In this document: in pieces, positions 42,181 to 53,085 of the stretch
Layout of the letters: each line of letters opens with the position of its first letter
Numbering within the stretch: position 1 is the first letter of the stretch
DNA from: Cyprinodon diabolis
Lineage: Eukaryota; Chordata; Actinopteri; Cyprinodontiformes; Cyprinodontidae
Reading direction: 5' to 3'
Assembly (NCBI GenBank): GCA_030533445.1
Contig: CM060068.1
Coordinates: 30,614,510 to 30,678,509, forward strand
Length of the DNA stretch: 64,000 bases
Made by a program: the position numbers and the translations under genes
Notes under the pieces: generated by a model
The model's input: only the letters and a program-made list of their open reading frames with translations
Databases searched by the model: none
Told to the model about the DNA's origin: nothing

Positions 42181-42817
42181 CTGGATTAAAGAGCACAGCT
42201 CCCTTCAGGTACGCGTACTCCTTAGTGCTGATATCCACACTCCAGCACTTCTTCAGAAAGGCTTTGATCGCTTCAATGTCCACCACGGACACCCCGACCG
42301 CTGCCCTGTTCTGCCCGGCCAGCACCTCGCTCTGCCGCTCCGACGCGCCGGTCAGGATGCGCTGCAGCATGCTGGGCTCCACCGTCTCCGTCGTCTCAAA
42401 GTCCACCCGGTCCTGCGCCAGCCCCAGGACCAGCAGCGGTGCCCAGCCGCTCCGGATCAGCATCAGCTGCTCATCGTCCGGCAACTCGCGGAAGCAGGGG
42501 ACGTTTTTCACGAAGTGCAGCGTCTTCACCAGCACGGCCGACGCAGCTTTGCACGTCACCTGCGGTGTTCGCAGGACGCCGCGGCGGCGCGTCGAGCCGC
42601 AGGAGCAGGACTGCTGCCGGAGCTCCTGCAGCGAGCCCGACAGTGAGGAGGAGCCCTTCAGGAGCAGATGCTGCAGGGTCTGATGCTGCTGCTGATGATG
42701 GCTGTGTCGTGGCTCCTCGGCGGTCACAAGGCTATCGCTCTTCAAAATGCTGTAGAGAATGCTGTTGTTATTTCGGGCGCTGGCACTCCGACAGCGACAG
42801 CCCTCCAGGGTGGCCAT
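42181..42817 (-). CDS. nr0b1: nr0b1 exon 1: N-terminus and most of the ligand-binding domain
   Basis: Starts at the ATG at 42,815-42,817 (context CGGTCATGGCC) and ends with one base of a split Asp codon before a GTAAATC donor: 212 full codons. The N-terminus has no DNA-binding domain but two NR-box-like motifs, LYSIL (residues 21-25) and a canonical LQHLL (48-52), around a His/Gln-rich stretch. The NR0B-type LBD starts near residue 85 ([20 protein letters not shown]) and holds the family signature [20 protein letters not shown]. The exon is far more GC-rich than its surroundings, which creates long but meaningless frames on the opposite strand. Confidence 0.96.
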
Positions 42818-42922
42818 GACCGCTGGCCGATCTAGATGGGCTGCCTGTTTGAAGGGCCGGGGGTCAGTGACTGAGGTAACTGCTTCCTCACCCCCTGATA
42901 GCCCCGAGTGAAGGGCAGGCTG

Positions 42923-42928
42923 TTTATA
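42923..42928 (-). promoter_or_regulatory. putative nr0b1 TATA box
   Basis: TATAAA on the minus strand (GCTAATATAAACAGCC), 106 bases upstream of the start codon, in a GC-rich context. Transcription would start near 42,895 and give a 5' UTR of about 80 bases. I saw no clear SF-1 site. Confidence 0.5.
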
Positions 42929-43067
42929 TTAGCTCCTGTCTGTGCCCGCAGTTTGAGAGATTGTTCAGGGTTACTGCATATTCTACCTCTACCAGCTCAT
43001 GCACCTCCTCTTTCTCCACCTCCTATTTTCCCTCTCTTTCTCCAGCAGTCTACAGCTTTCAGACGGC

Positions 43068-43100
43068 AGACCAGTTACAAGCGGACACACACACACACAC

Positions 43101-43194
<94 letters not shown>

Positions 43195-43211
43195 CCGCTT
43201 GTAACCGGTCT
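43068..43211. repeat. 144-bp near-perfect palindrome upstream of nr0b1
   Basis: The left arm reads AGACCAGTTACAAGCGGAC, then 16 bases of (AC)n, then (AT)n. The right arm is the mirror: (AT)n, 16 bases of (GT)n, then GTCCGCTTGTAACCGGTCT. Only one base differs in the unique flanks and the (CA)/(TG) runs are equal in length. The centre is near 43,139. It could extrude as a hairpin or cruciform. Confidence 0.9.
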
Positions 43212-43301
43212 TTATTTATGGGGTGCCCTTTGTAGAGTTAAGCCAAATTAGGAGGAATATTTATGGTTGTGTTTTAAGAGAAAGAAAAAGGGGTTCTTTT
43301 T

Positions 43302-43612
43302 TTCCAATTCAATTCAATTCAATTCAGTTTATTTATATAGCGCCAAATTCACAACACATGTCATCTCAAGGCACTTTACAGTTCAACCAGATCATACAGT
43401 CAAATTGATACAAAGTTTTCTATCTAAGGAAAACCAGTTGATTGCATCGACTCATTGACTCAAATACAATCCCTCACACTAAGCATGCTTGTAGCGACAG
43501 TGGAGAGGAAAAACTCCCTTTTAACAGGAAGAAACCTCCAGCAGAACCAGGCTCAGTGTGAGCGGCCATCTGCCGAGGCCGACTGGGGTTCAAGGAGACA
43601 GAAGCAGAGATA
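43302..43612 (+). repeat. dispersed teleost repeat (SINE-like)
   Basis: Starts AATTCAATTCAATTCAGTTT, then ATTTATATAGCGCCAAATTC and CATCTCAAGGCACTTTACAG, and later AGCGACAGTGGAGAGGAAAA and AACCTCCAGCAGAACCAGGC. This sequence type is very common in fish. A degraded partial copy occurs at about 18,140-18,215. Confidence 0.65.
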
Positions 43613-43739
43613 CAAAAGCAGCTGTCATTTTTTACTTTGTCATTCAAATTTTCGACTGCTTAACTTTACAAACGGCCCCCCTTACATGTCAAGAACAACT
43701 TGTGAACCTTAAAATGTGAACCTCAATCCCATTTCAATA

Positions 43740-44530
43740 AAAAAAACTCACAGGAAGAGAAAAAACTATTAGAAGAACTTTATTGATACAATTACATGTC
43801 TTTGGCGCTCAGACCTCGGCAGGAAACATAGTGCTGAATTTTGATAGATATGCATGAGTATACAGGTGTACAGAAGATGGAAAAGTCAAAAGTTGTTTAA
43901 GTTTAGTACTTTATACATTACTGAAGTGTTCCCTGAGTAATGCCAAAAATATAGGCTGTATTTATCTCTAAGGAGGCATCAAAGGTATAGTGGAGGATTT
44001 TCCAAAATTTTTAAAAACACCTGCCCACTCCGCTTTAAAAGAGAATGCACATACACAGCCCTGTACCCACTCTCGAGAGGGAACACTTATTAAACGTCTG
44101 TGAGAGCATGCACGACCCCATTTCTCCTCGTTTTACTAGCAGTGATAAGAAATGGATTTCTCCACATATCATGCAAAACTTAACCTGTCGAATAAAAAAG
44201 TTGCAAAAGAGGTATCAGTGGGAAGCCCAACCTGTGCTTTCAGTGTACGCCATCTCGCGAAAGAATCTCCCAAGAACACTCTGATCTTTGTTCTCTCTTC
44301 TGAGGCCTTTCTCTTCCTCTCTTACACTTCATAGACACTTTTTTCTCTTGTGACCTTCCTCCATTTTCAAAGAAACGTGGTGAGAAAGGTGAGCTTCAAT
44401 GACTGAAACCGTAGCTCACCACACATATACACCTGAGGGTGCGCTTTCGCGGAACCCTTTATTTTGATGATCCACCTAGAAAAAGAACAGTCTGCCTTAT
44501 ACCTCTAAGGAGTTTTCTAATGATACTGCC
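43740..44530 (+). repeat. dispersed repeat block, copies related to 8.6 kb and 34.0 kb
   Basis: 43,745-43,880 matches the repeat at 8,590-8,700 (GATAGATATGCATGA core), and 43,990-44,530 matches the repeat at 34,020-34,480. Whether these form one larger element or two neighbouring insertions cannot be decided. No coding capacity was recognised. Confidence 0.5.
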
Positions 44531-44694
44531 ACCTGTGGCCAAAGCACATAACTACAGCACTCTTGTGCTCACGTTGTCAAGCTCGTGTACTAGACAATAT
44601 ATTTATTTTATTTTTTTATCTATGTGGATTTGCCATCATTGTTTGATGTACATTTTAAGGACATCCTCGGTTCTTAGGAAAACAGTTATCAGTT

Positions 44695-44875
44695 CCTAAA
44701 AAAAAGTTGTCAGTACTGAGGAAAAAAGTTGTCAGCCCATTATGAAAAACATTTCAGCTCTCTGGAAAAAAGTTGTCAGTCCTTAGGAAAAAGGTTGTCA
44801 GCCCATTATGAAAAACATTTCAGCTCTCTGGAAAAAAGTTGTCAGTCCTTAGGAAAAAGGTTGTCAGTTCCAAGG
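44695..44875. repeat. tandem repeat with 66-bp period
   Basis: The block TTGTCAGCCCATTATGAAAA begins at 44,729 and again at 44,795 with the same following text (CATTTCAGCTCTCTGGAAAA). Inside each unit the shorter motif GGAAAAA(A)GTTGTCAG recurs, so the array is a higher-order repeat built from a roughly 20-30-base unit. Confidence 0.85.
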
Positions 44876-44899
44876 TATTAGGAAACACGTAAGTTCTCA

Positions 44900-45870
44900 A
44901 GAAAAAAAGAACAAGCAATATTATTCCTAAGAAATTGGTTCACAGTTGACATGGTGTGATAATTTCTTAGAGGTGTGGGGTGATAGGCTTTGCTACAGGC
45001 ATAGCAATGGGTAGACTGCGCCGTCTCATCTGGCAGTCAATGTCAATGAAGGATGAAGGAGGTCAGGAACATCCAGAGGCTAAAGCCAAAGCTGGGGTCG
45101 AGGAAATACTGACGATTCAGAACAAGAAGATCAGAAGTCCATAGAGGCGAAGAGGTTAGGAATGGAACTCCAGTGTTCAATAAACAGGTAGAATCCAGCA
45201 GGAGTTCAAAGACAGGTCAGGCAAATAGATCAGACAGGGAGAAGCAGGCTCAGTGATTGAGAGGCCGAACAGGTCAGGATCAGGTAATCAGAAACACTAA
45301 AGTAATGCTGAAATACTCTCACCAAAGGCTTGATAATAATCTGGCAGTGAGAAACAGCCAGTCATCAGCGCCAAGATTATGACAGTGAATCCTTGCTATT
45401 GTGGGTCTGCTCTGGCTCCTAGTGAGGTGACTAGGATGGGCTGGAGTTGTGGAGTAGAATAGGACCTGGAGATCGGAGTGGGTTTATGGGATTTAGGTAA
45501 TGCCTATGTAGACAGTGGAGGTTTGGATGCTGGTTGCATCTACTGTGGCCTGTTTGGTGACTCTGTTATGTCAAGCTGCGTGTCCACAACAAAAAAACAA
45601 ACATCTCTGCATTGCAAAATCAGCAACAAAAGTGTAAGCTTGTTGCATGCTGACAATCGCTAGGTGCTCACACCACAGGGGAACTATGGGCACAGTAAAA
45701 GCTTAAAAATCATCCTTGGGAGAACTTTATTTTTTGAGTTACTTTATTTCACTACTAAACTGGTATATTATCAGTTTACAGAGATATGTCCGTAGATGGA
45801 CACTCCAGGCAATGTTTGGAGCTTTGCAAAAGTGTAAATTGGTGCGATTAATATGATTTAATTTAATTAT
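44900..45870. other. intergenic sequence without a recognised gene
   Basis: Mostly CA/GA-rich sequence at 45,040-45,380 with CAGGTCAGG-type motifs, likely an old dispersed repeat, then unique AT-rich DNA. No gene or complete mobile element could be supported. Confidence 0.4.
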
Positions 45871-45873
45871 AGC

Positions 45874-46826
45874 CAGTGGTGGACAAAGTACTAGAGTAAG
45901 AGAGTAGAGTAAGTAGAGTAAAAGTTTTGATACCCATAGTCAAATCTTACTCAACTCCAAGTAAAAGGTACTCTGTCAAACATCTACTCAAGATTAAGTA
46001 TTCAAGTACTCACTCTTGAAAAAAAAAAATAAATGGGCATTCATGGCATGCTTCGACCCATGTACGGAGGCATTAGTCCTCAATGGCTTGAATACAACCT
46101 GTGGCCCTTTGTCATAAGTTCCTCCCCCTCTCTTATACCCACTAGTGCCTTTAAAACCTCAAAAAATAACATTTCTGTATAATTTTCAGAGTAATTTTAA
46201 GAAAACCTAGTAACTTTCAGAAACGACCTGATGAATTGATGCACAGAACCACCTGCTACAAATTCTACACCATCTTCAACTTCAGCATAAAAATGCCACA
46301 AAAAAAAAAAAAATAAGGACAGCTATTTTTATTATTACTTCTTATTTAAAACCCCATAAAACAACAGGAGTGTCTTGATTCTTCTCCTCACACATTCACT
46401 GTAGAATAGAGGTTTAAGCTTAAATCTATAACCACAAACATTCCACATCTCTGCTTTGAGAATTCATCCTATTGAACAATTTGGCTATATGACAACAACT
46501 AACGTCTTAATAAAATGTATAAACTACAAATAATATCTGCCCTGAGTTTCTCCCCTTTGTGGGATGTGCAAATCTATGAAACAGTGGAGTAGACATTCAG
46601 TCCTAAAGGCTGCTATGGTGCATGTTGAAATTTAATTTCAAGAAAGAAAAACAGCAACAGTGAATAACAAAGCTAAGCTTAGAAACTAGCATTTTCCTCA
46701 AAATGTACTGGAGTGAAAATTAAAAATAACCCCCCCAAGAATATTACTCAAGTAAAGTAAAGTTACTCAAAAAACATTACTTAAGTACAGAAATGAAGTA
46801 AATGATTTTGTTATATTCCACCACTG
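45874..46826. mobile_element. non-autonomous hAT-type element
   Basis: A 953-bp element with ends CAGTGGTGGA and TCCACCACTG as inverted repeats, followed inward by ACAAAGTACTAGAGTAAG and its counterpart. It is flanked by 8-bp duplications ATTATAGC and ATTTTAGC (7 of 8 match), the length expected for hAT. There is no transposase frame. Confidence 0.8.
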
Positions 46827-46834
46827 ATTTTAGC

Positions 46835-49800
46835 CCCTAAAATAACTGATAAATTTGGTTTATCTCTGTGCATTACTGTTTTCTATTCTGGAACCAGTGA
46901 GGAAACGTACACCATGGTTGTATGTGAAGGATTAATTATTTTAGGAGACAATTTATATGGTTTTCTATGAGAAATGGGGAATAGAGAGCTGAGCTGTGAA
47001 GGTCAGCTTCCATCCTTGATTCGGACATTCTGATATTGATTTAACCGTGAAAACTGGAGCTTGTGAATTATGATGTCATGACTCAGTGCTCCCTCTGCCT
47101 TTGTCACTGAAGAGGAGAAGGAGGAGGGAAGGAGGACAAGTTCAGGTAAAGCAGATGAATCGGACCTTTATTTTAACTAAGCCAAAGAGGGATCACAGGT
47201 CTGAGATGAGGAAGAGGTGCATCAGCAGGGATCAGGAAGAAGGTTAAGCAGGCTGAAATAGATACATTGTGTGAAAGCAATGCTTTCATTTTGAGGCAGA
47301 CGTCCCATCTTGCTATGTTCAGGCCTGCCACTGTCATGTAAGGCTCTCCACAGAAGGTTTTCTTTGCCATTGAGCACATTTCTGCTTTCATGAAAGAGCA
47401 TTAAGCACAACCTCAGTGTCCCTTGCTCTGTTGCTTTGAAGGACACAGTTATGAATACAGACAGGATGAAAAACTTTTTCTGTAGCACTGTAACATTGTT
47501 CAGAGGCCAAATGTCTTTGTATTGATTTAGCTGAGAGGAGAAAAAAAACCCAGCAAGATTTTTCACATGTTTATATCAAGGACACTGTGAGATAAACAGC
47601 CTTCACTCAGCTAGTCTCTTCTCTCGCTCAAGGCCCAGCCTGCACAGGTTATAAAAATCTTTCCGTCTCAAGGAGAGATTACATTATGTCTTGTTGCAAA
47701 AGCACAGAGCTGAAGAGACAGCACTCTGTCACCCTTTGTCTTTCTTTTGTTCTGCTCTTGGCTCCTACTTTTATTTTGCAGTTTATCAGATTTGTGCAAG
47801 CAGTTTCATCTTTCCTTCAGTCAGGGTAAACAGAGGCTGCATTAAAATAATTCCTTTGCTCTAGACATGCAGCAAAACTGTTTGAACCTCTAGGAGAAAT
47901 TGAAGATATTGAAATGTCGCATGGCACAATTGTGCACTTATTCAGCTAAGGTAAAAAAGCAGACTTTTACCTTAGACAACACACAGGTAGAAACTAATGA
48001 ATGAGAGAAGCATTTTGTAGAAAAAAAGGATTTCATCTATTTATCATAATTTCAAAAGATATAAAAGAAGGGAATCCAGATTTTTCTTCTCCTTTTTCCC
48101 AAATTCAGCTTCTTGTCGTTTTTGCATAAGACATGCCTAAATATGTATATAGTGTGTTTCACAGACGAAATCAGCGGCTTATTTTTTACTCTGTTTGTCT
48201 ACATTTATTTCAGCATGGTTGGAAATATATTTATCTGATGACCCATACATATTGATATCAAATCTTCATCAGGCTGTCTACAAAGTTTTTTATCAAAGCA
48301 AAACTCATGACTGTGATTTTATGAATTAAAAAGTCTAATATAAGAAAATATACTTGAACATTTTAATCTGGCCAAAATGTTTATGAAAATTTTTATGTAA
48401 AAAAAAAAATTAGAACCATTTTTAGTAAAAATGTATTTGTGTGTTGATATTTTCTTTGTAGACTCTTCAGTTGGTTAGTTTCACAATGCTCTACTTTTGT
48501 ACTTTCTGTCATGGTCTTCGCGCTGATATCTGGCCTGATTATTAATTTCTATCACCTGCTTATCTCCACCCAGTTCTCATTACCACTCATCTGATCCACC
48601 TGCTTCAGTCTCTATTTAACCAGCCTTCAACCAGTCATCAGTACCAGAATATTCGTGCCAGTGGTGAGAGTTCTGTAACGTTCCTGATCCTAAACTCAGA
48701 ACCTCTGGATTCCAAGTGCAATGCCCTAACCACTGGGCCACACTCCCACACAAAAACAAAAATAAAAACTATAAAAGCAGGTTAGTGACTCACATGTTCA
48801 TTATCATCCACCGGCAGAAAGACGTGGTCGCTAACCTATTTTCTCCTCCTGCAGAGGTTCCTGCCTTAGACGCCCTTGCTGTTCACCGCAGTTCCGTTTT
48901 TTAATAAATGTTTTGAGAAATCTGTTAGTTCGCTTCAAATAATGGGTCCTATTGTTCTGAGCCTGATTATTTGATTTCCGATATAAAAAAAAATTGGAAC
49001 TTGGACACTAAATAGATATCTCACTTTGGCAATGCTCATAGATTTGTGTATACTTTAAACTGAAGTTCATCAACAGTAGATCTAGATAACATTGCATGAC
49101 TTCAAATCAAAATTAAGCTGAGGCATTGAGTGAGAATACTTTAACAAAAGTTTTTTTGCTAAAAATGGGGGGAAAAAATCTACAAATTTTTCAATACATA
49201 CCAGTTGGGTTAATTTCAAATGTGGGTAAGAAATATTCAAATCCTCTACCGCTATGTGAGGCTGTTATAAAGTATATAACATCAAGTATCATTGCCCACT
49301 GCTTTATATATAAATAGAGGCGTCGAAGAGCTCCGGCTTTCAGTGTCGTTGATGCCTACTGATGGTGGTTAGAGGACCCGGTGACACCTGTATACACCAG
49401 CCTCGCTTCTTTCAGTAAGCCCCAGGACCGCTGTGGCTAAAACATAGCTTGCCACCATCAGTGTTGTTGAATGGGTGCCATCATGAGTGTGGTTGAATGG
49501 GTGAATGTAGTGTAAAGCGCTCTGCTCAAGTCTCCTAATCTAAAAAAAAAACTCTGAGCATGTGGTAGTTAGACAAATTCAGCTTAAGCAAAAATTCAAT
49601 CTGTAAGACTTATCAGCCTAACCTGAACCACCTGCTGACGTTCATCCTACAAGCTCTAGCCAAAATTATTATTTTACATGGAATACATGATGCATAATGC
49701 ATTTTGTTCAAAAAAATATTACTGACACAATATTTTTTAATATATATATTAACAGAAAAAAACGTCTTTGTCAGGCTTTCTGACATGGTGCCAGTTGGTC

Positions 49801-50270
49801 CAAAGCCCAGTTTAAAAAAAAAACTCTCACAACCCTGTCAAACAATAAATCCCAGGATTATACAATGCTCTTTAAAACGCCAGTCTATATATATATATCT
49901 ATATATATCTATATATATATATATATATAGATATATATATAGATTTTTTTTTTTTTTTTTTTTACATATGTTCAAAGCGATACCACTGTAAAATATTTTA
50001 ATGCTTTTCGTTCTTCAATGTTATGGAAAACCTGTATACTCAAATTATATACTTTACCAAAGTTTACATACATTTTTAGTTATAGTTCAATCTGATCAAC
50101 CATGTCTACATTTGGAAAGCCTTAGTTTTTAATATTGTGATGTCTAATGTTTTTCCAAGGTTGCAGCAGAGGTGGGTGAACCAGGTCCTAAAAGTAAAAA
50201 TTGTTTGTCTTTTATAGACAGTGAATAATGTTTAGATCAAATTGTAAAGTGAACAGAATTAATAGAAACT
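46835..50270. other. intergenic sequence with scattered repeat fragments
   Basis: Contains an LTR-like or SINE-bearing segment at 48,510-48,910 and a repeat tail at 49,316-49,530 (GCTTGCCACCATCAGTGTTG, AATGTAGTGTAAAGCGCTC). An AT-rich potential hairpin lies at 49,887-49,942. No gene was recognised. Confidence 0.5.
48510..48910. repeat. LTR-like repeat with reversed family B SINE head
   Basis: The left part (CACCTGCTTATCTCCACCCA and the following text) is similar in style to the insertion at 929-1404. At about 48,695-48,770 the reverse complement reads GGCCCAGTGGTTAGGGCATT, matching the tRNA-like head of the SINE at 28,970. The right part ends TTTTTTAATAAATG. The boundaries are approximate. 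Confidence 0.35.
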
Positions 50271-50271
50271 A

Positions 50272-51714
50272 CAGTGGGTACGGAGGGTATTCAGACCTTT
50301 ACATATTTTAATCTGTTTTATTGCAGCCATTTGCTAAAATAAATAAATTTCATTTTACTGTATTTGTCATTTATTCAGCACCCCATCTTGACAAAGAAAA
50401 ACTAAAATCTAGACATTTTTGTTAAAAAAGAAAATATCACATCCTCATAAGTATTTAGATCCTTTGCCCAGTATTGTTTAGAAGCACCATTTTGAGCTTG
50501 AACAGCCATGAATCTTCTTGGGAATTATGCAACAAGTTTTTCAAGCCTGGGTTTGGGGATCCTCTGCCATTCTTCCTTGCAGATCCTCTCCAGTTCTGTC
50601 AGGTTGGATGGTGGGCATTGGTGGACAGCCAATTTCAGGTCTCTCCAGAGATGCTTAATTGGGTTTAGGTCAGGGCTCTGGCTGGGCCAGTCAAGAAAGG
50701 TCACAGAGTTTTTCCCAGGATATCACATTTCCTTCAATTGCAACCACTCATCCTGTCCCTGCAGGTGAAAAACACCCCCAGAGCATGATGCTGCCACCAC
50801 CATGTTTCACTGTTGGGATTCTATAGGGCAGATGATGAGCAGTGCCTGATTTTCTCCACACATATTACTTAGAATTAACAACAAAAATTCAATCTTGGTC
50901 TGATTAGACCAGAGAATCTTCTTTCTCAAACTCTATTCAGGCTTTCATATGTCTTGCACTGAGGAGCGCTTCCGTCGGGACACTCTGCCATAACGCCCTG
51001 ACTGGTGGAGGGCTGTAGTAATAAACGACTTAGTGGAACTTTCTCCCATCTCCCCACTGCATCTCTGGAGCTCAGTTACAGTGATCTTTGGGTTTTTCTT
51101 TACCTTTCTCACCAAGGCTCTTCTCCCACAATTGCTAAGTTTGGCTGGAAGATCCGGTCTAGGAAAAATTCTGATCATCCCAAACTCTTTCCATTTAAGT
51201 ATCATGGAGGCCACAGTGCTCTTAGGAACCTTGATTGCTGCAGATCTGTGCTTGGCCAGATCTGTGCTTTGCCAAAATTCTGTCTCTGAGGTCCTTGGGC
51301 ACTTCCTTTGACCTCATGATTCTCGTTTGCCCTGACATGCACTGTGAGCTGTAAGGTCTTATATAGACAGGTGTGTGCTTTTGCTAATCAAGTCTAATCA
51401 GTTTAATTAAACACAGCTGGAATCCAACGAAGGAGCAGAACCAATCCAAGGAGGATCAGAAGAAATGGACAGCATGTGAGTTAAATATGAGTGTCACAGC
51501 AAAGGGTCTGAATACTTATGACATCTGATGTTTCAGCTTTTCTTTTTTAATAAATTTGAAAAATTTTGGCATTTCTGGGTTTTTTTTTCTGTCAAGATGG
51601 TGTGCTGAATGTTGATTTATGAGAAATAAAATTTACTTTTTTGATATTTGCAAATGGCTGCAATGAAACAAAGAGAAAAATTTAAAGGGATCTGAATACT
51701 TGTCGTACCCATTG
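50272..51714 (-). mobile_element. decayed Tc1-like transposon
   Basis: Flanked by TA (50,270-50,271 and 51,715-51,716) with imperfect inverted ends: CAGTGGGTACGGAGGGTATT on the left and AATACTTGTCGTACCCATTG on the right. It is 1,443 bp, shorter than the usual 1.6 kb, and carries a broken transposase on the minus strand. It belongs to a different Tc1 lineage from the intact element at 26.8 kb. Confidence 0.85.
50455..51317 (-). pseudogene. Tc1-like transposase pseudogene
   Basis: The minus-strand start lies at 51,315-51,317 (MRSKEVPKD, typical of this Tc1 group). The helix-turn-helix region is recognisable in the frame from 51,214 (MASMILKWKEFG, then RPAKLSNCGRRALV-like text). The reading is broken by frameshifts and part of the catalytic region is missing. 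Parts of the C-terminal region can be recognised towards 50,475 (the complement encodes text about isolating sites and GLPAK-type motifs only poorly). It cannot encode an active enzyme. Confidence 0.75.
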
Positions 51715-51716
51715 TA

Positions 51717-53080
51717 GGTATGGCCTTAACTTTATGAAGCTCCATTTACCCATCTCTGCTTACAAAGGATCAAAATCCTTGTTCAAAGGTATCAGTCAGG
51801 AAGAGTTAACAGTGAAGACCTCCATCAAAATCTGGTCCACAGTTGAACATGCTGGTGATAGGGATTAGCTGGTTTAACTTTAAGGAGGGAACTGGATGGG
51901 GTTTTTTTTTCAAGATGCATGAACGTTTTAAATGTTGGTATAAATCAGTTTGGAGTCAAAACTCCCAGGTACTGTTAAGAAAGCCAAGGATGAGGAGGCA
52001 GAGAGGAATTTTTAATAGCCCAAGCCATAACTCAGATCTAAATCTACAGTAATACATTTTTGGGGTTCCCTAAAAAGGGATGTGGATGTAAGGGATATGA
52101 AAATCTTTGGGATATTAAAAACTTTTTTGCAACAGAGTCAGTGACACAAGCTATAAGGAGGATGGAATCTTTGATTTAATTCAAAAAGGTCTATCAGCAG
52201 CTTATAGCTCATCTATATGATATTTATTTCTTTTAAAATATTCTTACTGTCATTTCATATCTGCACACAAATATGAGAAGATCCAAAGATACAGAGCAAC
52301 TTTTATTTGAATGTACACTTCCAAACACCCACTTGTCTGCTCTCCTCAGCACTTCTGAACTGCCATTAAGGTGCCTAGACAGTCAGAGTCAGACGACATC
52401 AGCCGTGATGCCGTTCTGTGTCTAGCGGTGACATTTAGAGCGAGGTCAGAACCGAGGCGGATATTTACTCAGACGAGGGGCATGGGAAAGTGAGAGTGAC
52501 ATACTGGGATTAAATTGCAGTGGAATGCTAAATAAAGGGGAAAAAAGTGAAGTATTAAGCTTTTTTGAGTTCAAATGTTCTAAATTGGTTGCAGGGCCAA
52601 GTTTGCTAGACTTAAAAGAAAATATTTAAAAAGAAAATAATTTAGCCTTTTAACCCTTGCCCATGGTGTTTTTCTCTCTTTCCACGGATAGTTTGATAAG
52701 AAATAGGGAAGTGTTCTCAGTAAGTAACTATCCCTGTACAACTGATAAAAAAATATATCTAAAAAAAAGAAACTTCCCAGTTGTTACAGTAAACATTGGA
52801 TGTTTCAGACGGAAAGTGTTGCTATGTGATTTTTGCATCAGTGTGCACTTGGTAAGGCAAATGAAACCCTGAGGTTGCCGTGACCCAGCGGTGCAGCTCT
52901 TTGGCACATTCAGTCTCCTTGTCCTTGAAACCCATGAGGGGAAAAAAGAAAGACAAGTATTTTTTGTTTGTTTTAGTTTTTACAAAACACTTGGAGCTCA
53001 GACACCCACAGATTCTCCAAGACAGGTCTCAGAAACTTAGGTGGACAACTTTGTATGATTCAAGGCTTCACATTAAATGG
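51717..53080. other. intergenic sequence, no gene seen
   Basis: AT-rich, with short frames that have no recognisable features. 51,780-52,070 could be another old transposon remnant, but I cannot name it. Confidence 0.45.
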
Positions 53081-53085
53081 CTTCC

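Larger units (their letters stand above)
41799..42817 (-). other. nr0b1: nr0b1 (DAX1) gene, complete coding region
   Basis: Two exons, 42,181-42,817 and 41,799-42,040, with a 140-bp GT-AG intron, encode 292 residues. NR0B1 is an orphan nuclear receptor that has a ligand-binding-type domain but no zinc-finger DNA-binding domain. It represses SF-1 (NR5A1) and related receptors in adrenal and gonad development. Human NR0B1 is 470 residues because of an N-terminal repeat domain; fish proteins are shorter, as here. The two-exon layout and the split near the end of the LBD match the human gene. Its tail-to-tail position next to il1rapl1 is the same as in mammals. Confidence 0.96.

Noticed and set aside
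42170..42819. Long plus-strand reading frames (up to 158 codons) opposite nr0b1
   Set aside because: They come from the GC-rich nr0b1 exon read on the wrong strand. They show no domain, and two overlapping frames compete in the same place.
42908..43251. Frames rich in Ile-Tyr repeats
   Set aside because: Translation of the (AT)n microsatellite in three frames; low complexity only.
44695..44875. Possible CRISPR-like array
   Set aside because: The repeats are tandem with no unique spacers, and the sequence is vertebrate.
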